From positions 39,769 to 103,768 of the forward strand of contig JBEBSD010000012.1 in assembly GCA_040394475.1 (NCBI GenBank): a stretch of DNA of 64,000 nt. The letters are read 5' to 3'. This document shows, in pieces, positions 17,088 to 25,412 of the stretch. Source of the stretch: JBEBSD01 sp040394475. Its GTDB lineage: Bacteria > Bacteroidota > Bacteroidia > Cytophagales > Spirosomataceae. The notes under the pieces are model-generated. The model saw only the letters and a program-made list of their open reading frames with translations. It ran no database searches and had not been told where the DNA came from. Numbering within the stretch: the first letter of the stretch is position 1; the number at the start of each line of letters is the position of its first letter. A program made the translations under genes and the position numbers.

Positions 17088-17579
17088 CTAAAAATAGTCG
17101 CTGTTTGCTAAATCCACAATCCGCGAGTTTTTAGAGGCACCCTTAAAATGGAGGTTAATAGTAGTAGTCTTTCCATATTTATCTGAACCTATAATATAAA
17201 ATCCGATCGCCTGTTCAACCAATTTATTGTCTTCTACGGTATACAAACCATAAGAAGTAGGCGAAAAGGGAAGGTCAAAGTTATGCTCATAAAAAAGATC
17301 AACAACCCTGGTTTTACTTCCCTTGGTAATTACATGCGACAATAGGTATTCTCCGTTATGATCAGAATCATCCCGAACCTCGAAAGTAACTGTCTTCGAG
17401 AAACTAGATGGCTTGGTTCCCGCCAATACCATCCTGATCCCCTCTACGGGATTGCCCTGCTCATCGGTGATCCGGCCTTTGATAATCGTGGCGGCATCGG
17501 GAAACCTCTTTTTACAGGATGCGGCCTGTAAAAGCATGGGCAACAGCCCCAGAGAGAGAAGGAATTTTCGTCGTTTCAT
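17088..17579 (-). CDS. lipoprotein with carboxypeptidase-regulatory-like beta domain
   Basis: 163 residues from MKRRKFLLSLGLLPMLLQAA; the in-frame start three codons upstream (17588) is less likely. The signal peptide ends in a lipobox-like LQAASC, so the protein is probably a lipoprotein. The segment IIKGRITDEQGNPVEGIRMV is the first strand pair of a carboxypeptidase-D-regulatory/CNA-B-like fold. The rest (RDDSDHNGEYLLSHV, IGFYIIGSDKYGKTTTINLH) is beta-rich with no catalytic signature. Function unknown. The gene ends against the IS5 relic, so its C-terminus could have been altered by that insertion. Confidence 0.7.
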   Translation of the reverse strand: MKRRKFLLSLGLLPMLLQAASCKKRFPDAATIIKGRITDEQGNPVEGIRMVLAGTKPSSFSKTVTFEVRDDSDHNGEYLLSHVITKGSKTRVVDLFYEHNFDLPFSPTSYGLYTVEDNKLVEQAIGFYIIGSDKYGKTTTINLHFKGASKNSRIVDLANSDYF

Positions 17580-17639
17580 ACCGTCCAAAATAAAAGAGGG
17601 TTGAAATAAATTTTATTTAATTAAGCAATAATTGGGTTG

Positions 17640-18089
17640 TTAGTCTGTAATAAGCTCAACTTTATCAATGTGCAGATAATAAGGGTAACATATTGCACAT
17701 ACCGGTTGAGCGTTAGGGTTTATGAATATTTTCCCCGATATCCGATACGGATAAGGTTGACTGGAAATAGTCGTATCCAGTGGGTAAATATAGGTAGCAG
17801 CCTGCCTGATTTTCTCCAGATTATTCCTACAGATATGATACGAATAGATATACTCCGGCAGATTAGGCGTATTTTCTTCCAGGCGGATAGAGGCAATAAC
17901 TTCACTATTGTCATTATCTGCAATCAGCATCGCCTTTGCGTCTGCTACATAGGTAACATACTTCAATTTGGCGCTACCGCTGTCACAACACAACCCGTCG
18001 TAACACTCGGGTTCGGAGTTATTAAAACATCCCGCCAAAGCAATCAACACTATCGCCTGTATACTTAGTGAGATAGTAAATCTTTTCAT
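17640..18089 (-). CDS. small lipoprotein of unknown function
   Basis: 149 residues. A signal peptide with the lipobox LAGC at residues 18-21 indicates a lipid-anchored envelope protein. The mature part has six or more cysteines, including a CYDGLCC cluster near the N-terminus and CAICYPYYLHI near the C-terminus, which may form disulfides in the periplasm. No family was recognised. It lies 60 bases upstream of the other lipoprotein on the same strand and may be cotranscribed with it. Confidence 0.65.
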   Translation of the reverse strand: MKRFTISLSIQAIVLIALAGCFNNSEPECYDGLCCDSGSAKLKYVTYVADAKAMLIADNDNSEVIASIRLEENTPNLPEYIYSYHICRNNLEKIRQAATYIYPLDTTISSQPYPYRISGKIFINPNAQPVCAICYPYYLHIDKVELITD

Positions 18090-18264
18090 ATTTATTTCGA
18101 TTTAACTAGTTAAGATTTATCATTTAAGGCATGCATGTCCTCTACTGTGACATCATTCTCGTATCGCGCGTAAATAGTCATAACGAGTAATTCGCGCTTT
18201 GAAGATAAATCAATAATGTAATTTTTTAAAGCTTATTTGTTGTAATAATCAGCTCAGCTCACCT

Positions 18265-18311
18265 CACCCCGATTTGCAATCGGGGTGTTTTTGGTTAGCG
18301 TTTTCAACGCT
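18265..18311 (-). repeat. REP-like double hairpin, copy D (inverted)
   Basis: Long hairpin CACCCCGATT-TGC-AATCGGGGTG (18265-18287) followed by short hairpin AGCGTT-TTC-AACGCT (18297-18311). Order and spacing are the mirror image of copies A-C, so D is the inverted partner on the other side of the RAYT relic. Confidence 0.75.
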
Positions 18312-18322
18312 ATTTAATGCAC

Positions 18323-18480
18323 TTATATAAATTCAATTTCCAACGCACCCATTATTCCGGCATCGTTGCTTGCAGAACTGAATAAATAATGTTCAGCCAC
18401 TTCACCAATAATGGCCCGAAAGCCATCAAATAGAGGTGATTTGACATTAGGCACCAGGCATAGATAACCCGACCTTTATT
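18323..18480 (-). pseudogene. REP-associated tyrosine transposase (RAYT) relic
   Basis: The minus strand first reads NKGRVIYAWCLMSNHL, the HUH-containing core of RAYT/IS200-type transposases (usual form YAYCLMPNHFH). In another frame it continues as GEVAEHYLFSSASNDAG and GALEIEFI, then TAA at 18323-18325. That is the typical RAYT C-terminus (PEHYLYSSA..YAG..GLLEIE). About 90 central residues are deleted and the second catalytic His is lost (NHL-Y). The relic is bracketed by REP-like double hairpins in opposite orientations (18265-18311 and 18484-18589), the usual setting for a RAYT gene. Bases 18090-18264 hold no gene. Confidence 0.7.
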
Positions 18481-18483
18481 TAT

Positions 18484-18589
18484 GATAATTGTATTGCTGG
18501 ATTAGTCTCATAAGGGTAGCGGATTGATTTGACTTCGCGTTGCAAACGCAATACCACACTCACCCCGATTTGGAATCGGGGTGAGCCGA
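18484..18589 (+). repeat. REP-like double-hairpin element, copy A
   Basis: Begins GATAATT-GTATTG. It contains a short hairpin GCGTT-GCA-AACGC (18537-18549) and a long hairpin CTCACCCCGATT-TGG-AATCGGGGTGAG (18559-18585). It is a divergent copy of the 112-bp units B and C (same order, several substitutions). It starts 4 bases from the RAYT relic. Confidence 0.8.
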
Positions 18590-18744
18590 TTATCATTCCC
18601 TGCGCAGAACCCGGATTATCTAAAGATTGCGCTCTGGAACCATTGGCCAAAACACCGGACAGCCGTACTATCAAAATAAATGTTTTCCTCACCGCAGTGC
18701 CAGGCTTATTAATACGCATCATGAGAGCAAATACAGTAAAACGC

Positions 18745-19062
18745 TTACCTAATTTTCAAAACAATCGTCAGCGCTATATTTTTATCAACCAGCGTTCTCT
18801 CAGCCAGATTTCCTTCGTAGGTGATATTCCATTGAAAACGGTCAAAAATGACATGGGTTGAGAAAGTACCGTCCTTTTTCACTGAGGCGAATTCGATACT
18901 TTTAGTCACATTTTTTATGGTAAGCCGACCTGTAATATTGATCCGGTCTGTGGTCAGATATCTTACACCGGTGATATCAAATGCCGCATCCGGATATTTT
19001 TCCACATCAAAAAACTCATGACTTTTAAGATGATTGTTCAGTATACCACGGTTGCTTGTCAT
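18745..19062 (-). pseudogene. YceI-family protein, N-terminally truncated
   Basis: 105 residues remain of a fold normally ~170-190 long. Present are HLKSHEFFDVEKYPDAAFDI, the ITGRLTIKNVTKSIEF strand pair and the end FDRFQWNITYEGNLAERTLV. The N-terminal strands that close the lipocalin-like barrel are absent, and an in-frame TAA lies a few codons upstream of the ATG. YceI proteins bind isoprenoid-like lipids in the periplasm; without the first strands and signal peptide this copy is unlikely to work. Confidence 0.75.
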
Positions 19063-19108
19063 AACGCATTAGACCTGACACTACCCGAAAGGTTGCAGTC
19101 AGCATAGT

Positions 19109-19363
19109 TTATTTTCTGCATGCAACCATGAGCAATAATAGGCAGGTCAAAACGGGAAATAAAAAAAGTAGACTAACTACGATTATTATTCCGTTTTCCA
19201 AAACCCTTTCTCCAAAAAACATCGGTAAAATATCCATATACAGTCCGTTAAGCAAAATCGTATAAGGAATTCCACTCGCTTTAATCAGTTTGTCCGTATC
19301 AACGTGCGCACTTGCTACGATACCTAATGCAGATGTTTCGGATTTACGGACAAAGCTCGTGTA
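19109..19363 (-). pseudogene. fragment of an NmrA-type NAD(P)H-binding oxidoreductase
   Basis: With no start codon, the minus strand from 19363 reads YTSFVRKSETSALGIVASAH, VDTDKLIKASGIPYTILLNG and LYMDILPMFFGERVLENGI. This is the central part of QorB/YtfG-like atypical SDR proteins. The last ~25 residues before the TAA are hydrophobic and do not match the family, so the 3' end is rearranged too. The fragment's 5' edge (19363) is exactly the base before REP-like copy B (19364), so a REP insertion or recombination probably cut the gene. Confidence 0.7.
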
Positions 19364-19475
19364 GATAATTTGTATTGATGGATCAGTTTCATGAGGGTTA
19401 CGGATTGATTGATCGTTGCGTTACAAACGCAATACCATGAACACCCCGATTCCAAATCGGAGTGAGCTGAGGTTT
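19364..19475 (+). repeat. REP-like double-hairpin element, copy B (112 bp)
   Basis: Contains TTGCGTT-ACA-AACGCAA (19416-19432) and CACCCCGATT-CCA-AATCGGAGTG (19442-19464), separated by 9 bases. It appears identical to copy C except for one base (A for G in the right arm of the long hairpin). Its left edge abuts the NmrA-type fragment. The 45 bases between B and C contain nothing recognisable. Confidence 0.85.
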
Positions 19476-19520
19476 GTCGCGAATTAAATACTGTTAGGAA
19501 GCCTTATAAGTGTGATTTAG

Positions 19521-19632
19521 GATAATTTGTATTGATGGATCAGTTTCATGAGGGTTACGGATTGATTGATCGTTGCGTTACAAACGCAATACCATGAACA
19601 CCCCGATTCCAAATCGGGGTGAGCTGAGGTTT
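19521..19632 (+). repeat. REP-like double-hairpin element, copy C (112 bp)
   Basis: Contains TTGCGTT-ACA-AACGCAA (19573-19589) and the perfect CACCCCGATT-CCA-AATCGGGGTG (19599-19621). It is in direct orientation to copy B, 157 bases apart start to start, suggesting a recent duplication. Confidence 0.85.
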
Positions 19633-19638
19633 AGCTGC

Positions 19639-19670
19639 AAAAAAGGGGACTCCGTGGAATCCCCTTTTTT
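19639..19670 (-). terminator. terminator of the DUF6600 gene
   Basis: AAAAAAGGGGA and TCCCCTTTTTT form an 11-bp stem with a partly paired CTCCGTGGAA top. Read on the minus strand, it lies 17 bases after the DUF6600 stop and ends in a T-run. Confidence 0.8.
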
Positions 19671-19686
19671 CTAACTATCTAGCGGC

Positions 19687-20928
19687 TTAGTTCCCGCGGC
19701 TCCGGGAGGTATTTCCTCTCTCCGTACTGCCGCTGGTTCTTCCGGCACTGGGTGCAGGGCGGCTCTCCGTAGGGCGGCTTTCCGCGGGCCGTACGGCCGG
19801 AGCGGTGCTGCTGCTTCTGGAGGTGGTACCGGGAGAAACCCGGCCCGATGAGCTTCCCTGCGAAGCCGGAGGAGTGGCTGCCGGAGCCCTGGCCGGAGAA
19901 CGCTCGGGTACCGAGCGGCTCGGCGCTGTTACCTGCGGCGACCGGGACGATGGCGCACTCCGGGCAGGCGGTGCGGGCTGCTGCGGAGAACGTGCAGGAG
20001 CGGTAGTCTCTCCACGGGGAGTTGTCCTGTTTTCCAAGACACCGGTCCGGGAATTACTCCCGCTTGTCCGTGGCGCCGACGGATTGGCGGCAGACCGGCT
20101 GGTGCGGTTCCCCGATGCGGTTCCCTCCGGACTGCGCGAGGTATTGACCCTGGGCGCTGTTACTCTTGCATTGCCCTCAAAGCTGCGCTCCCGCGCTACC
20201 ATCACGTCGTGATTCGAGCGGTTGCTGCGGGTAACCACTTCGCGGTAATTTCCGTTGGCATTTCCTCTTGAATACTCGTATACCGGTACAGTGGTACGGG
20301 AATAACGTTCAACATCAGCCCGGCGGGGCCCGTATGAATACTCCCGGTTATTGTAGGTATAATAGTTATTGATAATGGTGGTCTGCCGGTACACATTCTG
20401 GACCCGTCTTGGAGGGGCGCAGTAGCGGTACCAGTTCACGCTCATAAAATGACGATGGGGGACAAAAATCCAGAAATCAATAGGAATATTGACGGCCAGC
20501 CGAACCTGCAGGCCCGGCAGCAAAGGCGCCCAGCCATAATACCCGCCCCCGGTACGCCAGTTCACCCAGCCCGGTCCCCAGGTATAGTCAGGCACCCAGG
20601 CCCAACCGTAAAAATCATCGTAGAACCACCGGCCATAATGGAAAGGCGCCCAGCCCCAGTCGTAGTCTGAAACCCAGGTGTTGCCGTATTCCGTCATAAC
20701 CCAGCGGCCATTGGTTGAATACGGGTGGAACCCCCGGTCTACAGACGGGAACCAAACGGACCCGTATTGCGGGTGGTTTGACCAACGCCCGTAAGGTGAA
20801 AGGGAGTTGAAAAACACTTGAAAAGAAACGGATATCCCTGGTTGAGCCTGCACCTTGGAAGGGGCAACCGGGTTGCCGGCCAGAAAGACGGCCAGCATAA
20901 AGATTCCGGCATATCGAATAGTTTTCAT
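19687..20928 (-). CDS. DUF6600-domain exported protein with Ser/Pro/Arg-rich tail
   Basis: 413 residues. A signal peptide (to about residue 29) is followed by a Trp/Tyr/Gly-rich domain (~35-175) of the DUF6600 type, with repeated GRW, WGWAP and WVP motifs: LSPYGRWSNHPQYGSVWFPS, DWGWAPFHYGRWFYDDFYGW. Residues ~230-413 are low complexity (Ser, Pro, Arg, Thr, Ala) and probably disordered. The envelope location is inferred; function is unknown. The gene is monocistronic with its own terminator. GC rises strongly in the tail region because of the Pro/Arg/Ser codons. Confidence 0.8.
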   Translation of the reverse strand: MKTIRYAGIFMLAVFLAGNPVAPSKVQAQPGISVSFQVFFNSLSPYGRWSNHPQYGSVWFPSVDRGFHPYSTNGRWVMTEYGNTWVSDYDWGWAPFHYGRWFYDDFYGWAWVPDYTWGPGWVNWRTGGGYYGWAPLLPGLQVRLAVNIPIDFWIFVPHRHFMSVNWYRYCAPPRRVQNVYRQTTIINNYYTYNNREYSYGPRRADVERYSRTTVPVYEYSRGNANGNYREVVTRSNRSNHDVMVARERSFEGNARVTAPRVNTSRSPEGTASGNRTSRSAANPSAPRTSGSNSRTGVLENRTTPRGETTAPARSPQQPAPPARSAPSSRSPQVTAPSRSVPERSPARAPAATPPASQGSSSGRVSPGTTSRSSSTAPAVRPAESRPTESRPAPSAGRTSGSTERGNTSRSRGN

Positions 20929-21006
20929 GGCTTTATTCAGTTTACTGGTTATGTCTTTTTGATAAACGAAAGACCAAAAGGTTTAATCTGCCCCGCCGGC
21001 AAATTT

Positions 21007-22233
21007 CTAGAACCCCGCGCTCACCCATTGCATCATCAAAGCGGTCAGATAGCCGCCATAGGTTCCGATTGCATAGCCGACAATGGCCAGCAAAACGCCC
21101 ACCGTAGCCAGGGACGGGTGAAAAGAAGCCGCTACAACAGAAGCAGAGGCCGCTCCCCCTACATTGGCCTGACTGCCCACCGCCAGGAAGAAGAAAGGAA
21201 TTTTCAGAAGGAGCGCCACGGCAAACAGCAGCACCCCGTGAAAAAGTATCCAGATAATACCGATCATAAACAAGCCGGGATTATCGGCAACCGCTCGTAA
21301 GTCCATCTGCATTCCGATTGCAGCAATGAGGATATACAGGAACACTGTTCCGATTTTGGAGGCCCCGGCGTGTTCCATCTTCCTCAACGGGGTCATGGAC
21401 AGCAGGATACTGATAAAAGTAGCGAGTGAAATCACCCAGAAAAACCGGGAAGTCAGGCTGTATTTCGCCAGGTCAGGATAATTTTCCAGAAAATAGGGTA
21501 CAATACCATCGGCCATCCAATGGGCCAGGCCGGTTGTACCGAAACCAATCGCCGCAATGACCATGTAGTCTTTCACGGACGGGGTGCGATCCTTCCGGTT
21601 ATCTTCCAGATGCAGTTTCACCTGCTCTATCCGGGAGCTGTCGGCTCTTAGAAATTGATCGAAACGCACCACGCTGGCCGCCCCGAAAATCAGGAACGCC
21701 ATCCATAATTCGGCCACCAGCACGTCAAGGGCTACCATTTGGGAAAACAACCGGGCACTGGGCTCGAATACTTCTTTCAATGCTGTCTGGTTGGCCCCGC
21801 CGCCGATCCAGCTGCCTGCCACGGTGGCCAGCCCCCGCCAGATAGCATCGGCCCCCTCCCCTGCCACCGTATCCGGGCTGACGCTTCCCACCAGCCAAAG
21901 CGCCAGCGGCCCCCCGAGCATGATCCCGGCCGTACCGGTAAACATCATAATCAGCGCCTGCGGACCCAGTTTCCAAAGTGCCTTATAATCCATCCCGAGT
22001 GTAAACAGTACCAGGCAGGCCGGTAAAAAGAATTGGGAGATAACGGGGTACAACTGTGAATCGTGGCCGTTGACCACCCCAAATGAATTCAGCAAACCGG
22101 GAATAAAATAACACCACAGCAACGGCGGGATCACTTTGTAGATTCGTTGGAAAGCGGACAGGGAAGAAGTATAGAAAATGAGGGCCAGAATGGTAAACAA
22201 TAAGCCAAGCACCGCAGCGTCGTTGGTAATCAT
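21007..22233 (-). CDS. DUF819 family integral membrane protein
   Basis: 408 residues with ten or more hydrophobic helices, the whole length of the DUF819 family (YjcL-like). Recognisable segments are IPPLLWCYFIPGLLNSFGVV, GSWIGGGANQTALKEVFEPS and, near the end, ANVGGAASASVVAASFHPSL, a pair of glycine-rich half-helices typical of transporters with an inverted repeat. The substrate is unknown. The gene lies alone between DUF6600 and the divergent LLM oxidoreductase. Confidence 0.85.
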   Translation of the reverse strand: MITNDAAVLGLLFTILALIFYTSSLSAFQRIYKVIPPLLWCYFIPGLLNSFGVVNGHDSQLYPVISQFFLPACLVLFTLGMDYKALWKLGPQALIMMFTGTAGIMLGGPLALWLVGSVSPDTVAGEGADAIWRGLATVAGSWIGGGANQTALKEVFEPSARLFSQMVALDVLVAELWMAFLIFGAASVVRFDQFLRADSSRIEQVKLHLEDNRKDRTPSVKDYMVIAAIGFGTTGLAHWMADGIVPYFLENYPDLAKYSLTSRFFWVISLATFISILLSMTPLRKMEHAGASKIGTVFLYILIAAIGMQMDLRAVADNPGLFMIGIIWILFHGVLLFAVALLLKIPFFFLAVGSQANVGGAASASVVAASFHPSLATVGVLLAIVGYAIGTYGGYLTALMMQWVSAGF

Positions 22234-22334
22234 ATGGTCGGGGTTTGAGGGGTCAGGGGGATCGTCTGCAACCCTTCCGGAAGTGCAGCCTTCCCTTCTT
22301 ACCCTATGTTAATGGCATACCGTAATCCGTTCAT

Positions 22335-22342
22335 TATTTTTG
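22335..22342 (+). promoter_or_regulatory. candidate -7 element of the LLM oxidoreductase gene
   Basis: TATTTTTG matches TAnnTTTG and ends 42 bases before the ATG at 22385. An in-frame TTG at 22340 lies inside this element and so would not be in the transcript, supporting the ATG start. Confidence 0.5.
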
Positions 22343-22384
22343 CAACGAAATGACAGAAAACACAAACATATAAATAAACACGTA

Positions 22385-23416
22385 ATGGAACTAGGAATCA
22401 GTATGTTTGCCGACTTACCGGCAGATCCTGCCACAGGCGTACACCCACCTGCAGGGAAGCGTCTCAGGGAATTGATAGACGAAATAAAACTGGCCGACGA
22501 AGTGGGCCTGGATGTCTTCGGTATCGGGGAACATCATCGCGGTGATTATGCGGTTTCGAGTCCTGAAATCGTACTTGCCGCAGCAGCTTCGGTTACCCGC
22601 AACATCAAACTGGGAAGTGCCGTCACTGTGCTCAGCTCTTCCGATCCGGTAAAAGTATACCAGAATTTCGCCACAATAGACCTCCTTTCGGGGGGCAGGG
22701 CTGAGCTGATGGCAGGCAGGGGAAGCTTCATAGAATCGTTTCCATTGTTTGGGTATGACCTGAACGATTACAAAGAACTGTTTGAGGAGAAACTGGATTT
22801 ACTGCTGAAAATCAACGATAATGAGGTGATCAGCTGGTCCGGCAAATTCCGGGCGTCCCTGCATCAGCAGGCGGTCCTGCCACGGGCACAGGGAAATCAC
22901 CTGGACATCTGGATTGCAGCCGGAGGCACCCCGGGCTCCATCGTGCGCGCAGGGCGACTGGGATTGCCGTTGATGATCGCCATCATCGGCGGTTCGCCCA
23001 CCCAGTTCGAACCTTTGTTCCGCCTGTATCGGGAGGAATATATCAAAAACGGCCACGATATCGCGAACCTGCGGATCGGGATCCATTCTCATGCACTGAT
23101 CGGCGACAACGGACAGGCCACTGCCGACAGTTATTTCCCGCTGTATGCCGCACAAATGGATCGGATCGGCCGTGAAAGAGGCTGGCCGAAATACAGCAGA
23201 GCGCAGTTTGACGGCGGCCGCAGTATCCACGGAGCCTTGTTTGTAGGGGAACCTTCCGAAGTCACGGATAAGATTCTCCGGCAGCAGGAGTTGTTCGGAC
23301 TTACCCGCTTTATGGCTCACCTGGACGTAGGCGGACCTGCTCATAAGGATATTATGCGGGCCATCGAGCTATTCGGCACCAGGGTAGCGCCCGAAATCCG
23401 GAAAGCGGTCCGGTGA
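22385..23416 (+). CDS. LLM-class flavin-dependent oxidoreductase
   Basis: 343 residues from the ATG at 22385 (MELGISMFADLPADP). It is a TIM-barrel flavoprotein of the bacterial luciferase-like superfamily, which uses reduced FMN or F420. Landmarks: LADEVGLDVFGIGEHHRGDY near residues 38-57, KLGSAVTVLSSSDPVKVYQN, the glycine-rich GRAELMAGRGSFIESFPLFG and DIWIAAGGTPGSIVRAGRLG. Substrate unknown. The gene is monocistronic, divergent from DUF819 and convergent with the LytS-type kinase. Confidence 0.9.
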   Translation: MELGISMFADLPADPATGVHPPAGKRLRELIDEIKLADEVGLDVFGIGEHHRGDYAVSSPEIVLAAAASVTRNIKLGSAVTVLSSSDPVKVYQNFATIDLLSGGRAELMAGRGSFIESFPLFGYDLNDYKELFEEKLDLLLKINDNEVISWSGKFRASLHQQAVLPRAQGNHLDIWIAAGGTPGSIVRAGRLGLPLMIAIIGGSPTQFEPLFRLYREEYIKNGHDIANLRIGIHSHALIGDNGQATADSYFPLYAAQMDRIGRERGWPKYSRAQFDGGRSIHGALFVGEPSEVTDKILRQQELFGLTRFMAHLDVGGPAHKDIMRAIELFGTRVAPEIRKAVR

Positions 23417-23445
23417 CCGGGTAAAACGCTGCCGGCCGCCGGCAG

Positions 23446-23492
23446 AGGCGAGCCCCCTGTTGTACAAGCGCTAGCGAACGGGGGGCTCCTCT
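23446..23492. terminator. hairpin between convergent LLM and kinase genes
   Basis: GAGCCCCC (from 23449) and GGGGGCTC form a stem around a ~22-base loop; outer bases add further pairs (AGG...CCTCTTTT). The right arm covers the last codons of the kinase gene. T residues follow on the + strand, so it may terminate the LLM transcript. Confidence 0.5.
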
Positions 23493-24520
23493 TTTAAGGC
23501 CGGTATTTTTACAATAAAAAAGTCGTCCCCGTCTTCAACGGCAATCGTTTTTCCGGATAGGAGCCAATACCTGTCTTTCAGGCTTTTCAATCCCGATCCG
23601 GAGGCGTCATCCGCCGGGCCGAATAACCTCGGCTTCTTTTCATTCTTTACGATCAGCAGATTTGCTTCATCATAAATACGGACCGTCAGCGGACTTTCCG
23701 GCAACAATTCATTGTGTTTGACCACATTTTCCACGAGCAGCTGCAGCGACAGCGGTGGGATAAACTGTTTCCTTACCTCCTTGCTGACGTTGATTTCACA
23801 ACGGAATGCTTCACCGAACCGTTGCCGGAGAATGTACACATAAGAGTCTAAAAACTCCAGCTCCTCATGGACGCTCGTCAGCGGAGACTCTTTGGTGTGC
23901 TTCAGAAAATAGCGGTATACATGGGTAAGCTCCATGACAAATTGTTTCACCCAGCTTTCATTGGTTCCGGCCTTTAATAAACTCATTGAATTGAAAAGGA
24001 AATGCGGGTCAAGGCGGGCGTTCAGCACCGTAATCTGTGCCCGGTAGAACTCCGCCCTCATTTGTTCCAGCTCCAGGTTGATCTTCTTTATCATCTTGTG
24101 GTTTTCAAGATAATAAGCGGCCGGCATCAGCATGATACCGATCAGGATCCCCCTGGAAAACAGCGCGGCCACCCCACGAAAATCCCTTTCCCGGGCATTG
24201 TAAGGCATTGGATAGTCCTCAAATACCGGTTTCATTGTGAAATAAAAGATATCCGAAAGCAACCCGCACAGGATCATTCCCGCGACTACTTTCATCCAGG
24301 TAGCCGGCAATCCCGGCTTCTTCAGCATGTACATGATCGTCAGCCAGCAGGTAAAGCACAAAATCAGGATCATTGTCTGCGATCCCGCCAGATTGACGAT
24401 ATCCGTTCCCTGACCCTCCCGCAACCGGGCCGGTAATACCGAAAGACTCAATACCAGACACAGGATTAATCCGGGTATCACCGCCCAATCCTCCCTGAAT
24501 GTTTTCTTATTCGTGTTCAA
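23471..24520 (-). CDS. LytS-type sensor histidine kinase (His_kinase family), orphan
   Basis: 349 residues from TTG at 24520 (MNTNKKTFREDWAVIP). Four hydrophobic helices fill residues ~14-140, followed by a coiled segment and the His_kinase box NARLDPHFLFNSMSLL with the phospho-accepting His at ~173, then an HATPase with SLQLLVENVVKHN and SGSGLKSLKDRYWLL. The longer frame begins with a TTG at 24571 that lies inside a TAAATTTG promoter element, so it is probably not used. The usual LytTR response regulator is not adjacent, so the partner must be elsewhere. Confidence 0.85.
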   Translation of the reverse strand: MNTNKKTFREDWAVIPGLILCLVLSLSVLPARLREGQGTDIVNLAGSQTMILILCFTCWLTIMYMLKKPGLPATWMKVVAGMILCGLLSDIFYFTMKPVFEDYPMPYNARERDFRGVAALFSRGILIGIMLMPAAYYLENHKMIKKINLELEQMRAEFYRAQITVLNARLDPHFLFNSMSLLKAGTNESWVKQFVMELTHVYRYFLKHTKESPLTSVHEELEFLDSYVYILRQRFGEAFRCEINVSKEVRKQFIPPLSLQLLVENVVKHNELLPESPLTVRIYDEANLLIVKNEKKPRLFGPADDASGSGLKSLKDRYWLLSGKTIAVEDGDDFFIVKIPALKEEPPVR

Positions 24521-24568
24521 AATCCGTTGTTTAACCCTATGCAAAGCCGCAAAAGTAGTAAAATACCG

Positions 24569-24576
24569 CAAATTTA
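24569..24576 (-). promoter_or_regulatory. candidate -7 element of the orphan kinase gene
   Basis: On the minus strand this reads TAAATTTG (TAnnTTTG). It overlaps the most upstream possible start codon (24571) and is the reason for choosing the start at 24520. Confidence 0.5.
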
Positions 24577-24599
24577 TTCCGTCACATCTGCTTTCAGAT

Positions 24600-24607
24600 T
24601 ACCTTTG
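24600..24607 (+). promoter_or_regulatory. candidate -7 element of the NIPSNAP gene
   Basis: TACCTTTG matches TAnnTTTG, 43 bases before the ATG at 24651. The two divergent promoters are only 23 bases apart. Confidence 0.45.
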
Positions 24608-24650
24608 CGTCTATTATCTTTAAATCCTGTCTGTTATAATTTACATCTCT

Positions 24651-25412
24651 ATGAAATTCCTGACATTCCTTTTCTGCCTTACGGCCTTTGGCGCCATGGC
24701 GCAGCGCGACTTCTATGAACTAAAAAAATACCGGATTGAGAGCCAGGCGCAGGAAAGACAATTGGATACGTATCTCCGGAATGCCTACCTGCCGGCTGCC
24801 CATCGTGCCGGGATACCTGCCGTAGGGGTTTTTAAACCCATAGCCGCAGATACCGCACACGCCGGAAAATACATCTACGTTTTCACTCCTTTTAAATCGC
24901 TGGAAGCCATTGCGGGCTTTCCGGAAGTACTCGCTGCCGACAAAGCTTACCAGAAAGACGGGAAAGCATATATCGACGCTGATCATACGCAGCCGCCGTA
25001 TGTCCGGTACGAAACCACCCTGCTCAGGGCATTTCCCTTACAGCCTCAGTATCAGCAACCACGACTGTCTGCTAAACCTTCCGGACGCATTTATGAACTG
25101 CGCAGCTATGAAGGCGCCACAGAAAAACGTTACCTGAATAAAGTAGCCATGTTTAATGAAGGCGGAGAAATAGCGCTTTTTAACCGTCTGGGCTTTCAGG
25201 CAATGTTTTATGGAGAAGTACTGGCAGGCGCCACACAGCCTAACCTGATGTACATGACCGTTTTTGAAAACAAGGCCGAGCGGGATCAGTACTGGGAAAC
25301 TTTCCGGACCGATGCCGGCTGGAACCAGTTGAAGGCAGACCCCGGGTACCAGAATAATGTTTCCAAAAACGTGACGCTCTTACTGTACCCTACCGATTAT
25401 TCGGACTTGTAA
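24651..25412 (+). CDS. exported NIPSNAP-family protein
   Basis: 253 residues. Residues 1-17 are a signal peptide (MKFLTFLFCLTAFGAMA-Q). Two ferredoxin-like NIPSNAP modules follow: the first starts FYELKKYRIES (~20-125), the second RIYELRSYEGATEKRYLNKV (~145-250) and ends KNVTLLLYPTDYSDL. Secreted NIPSNAP proteins are common in Bacteroidota; no enzymatic activity is established. The gene overlaps the 3' end of truA by 16 bases in a convergent arrangement. Confidence 0.88.
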   Translation: MKFLTFLFCLTAFGAMAQRDFYELKKYRIESQAQERQLDTYLRNAYLPAAHRAGIPAVGVFKPIAADTAHAGKYIYVFTPFKSLEAIAGFPEVLAADKAYQKDGKAYIDADHTQPPYVRYETTLLRAFPLQPQYQQPRLSAKPSGRIYELRSYEGATEKRYLNKVAMFNEGGEIALFNRLGFQAMFYGEVLAGATQPNLMYMTVFENKAERDQYWETFRTDAGWNQLKADPGYQNNVSKNVTLLLYPTDYSDL

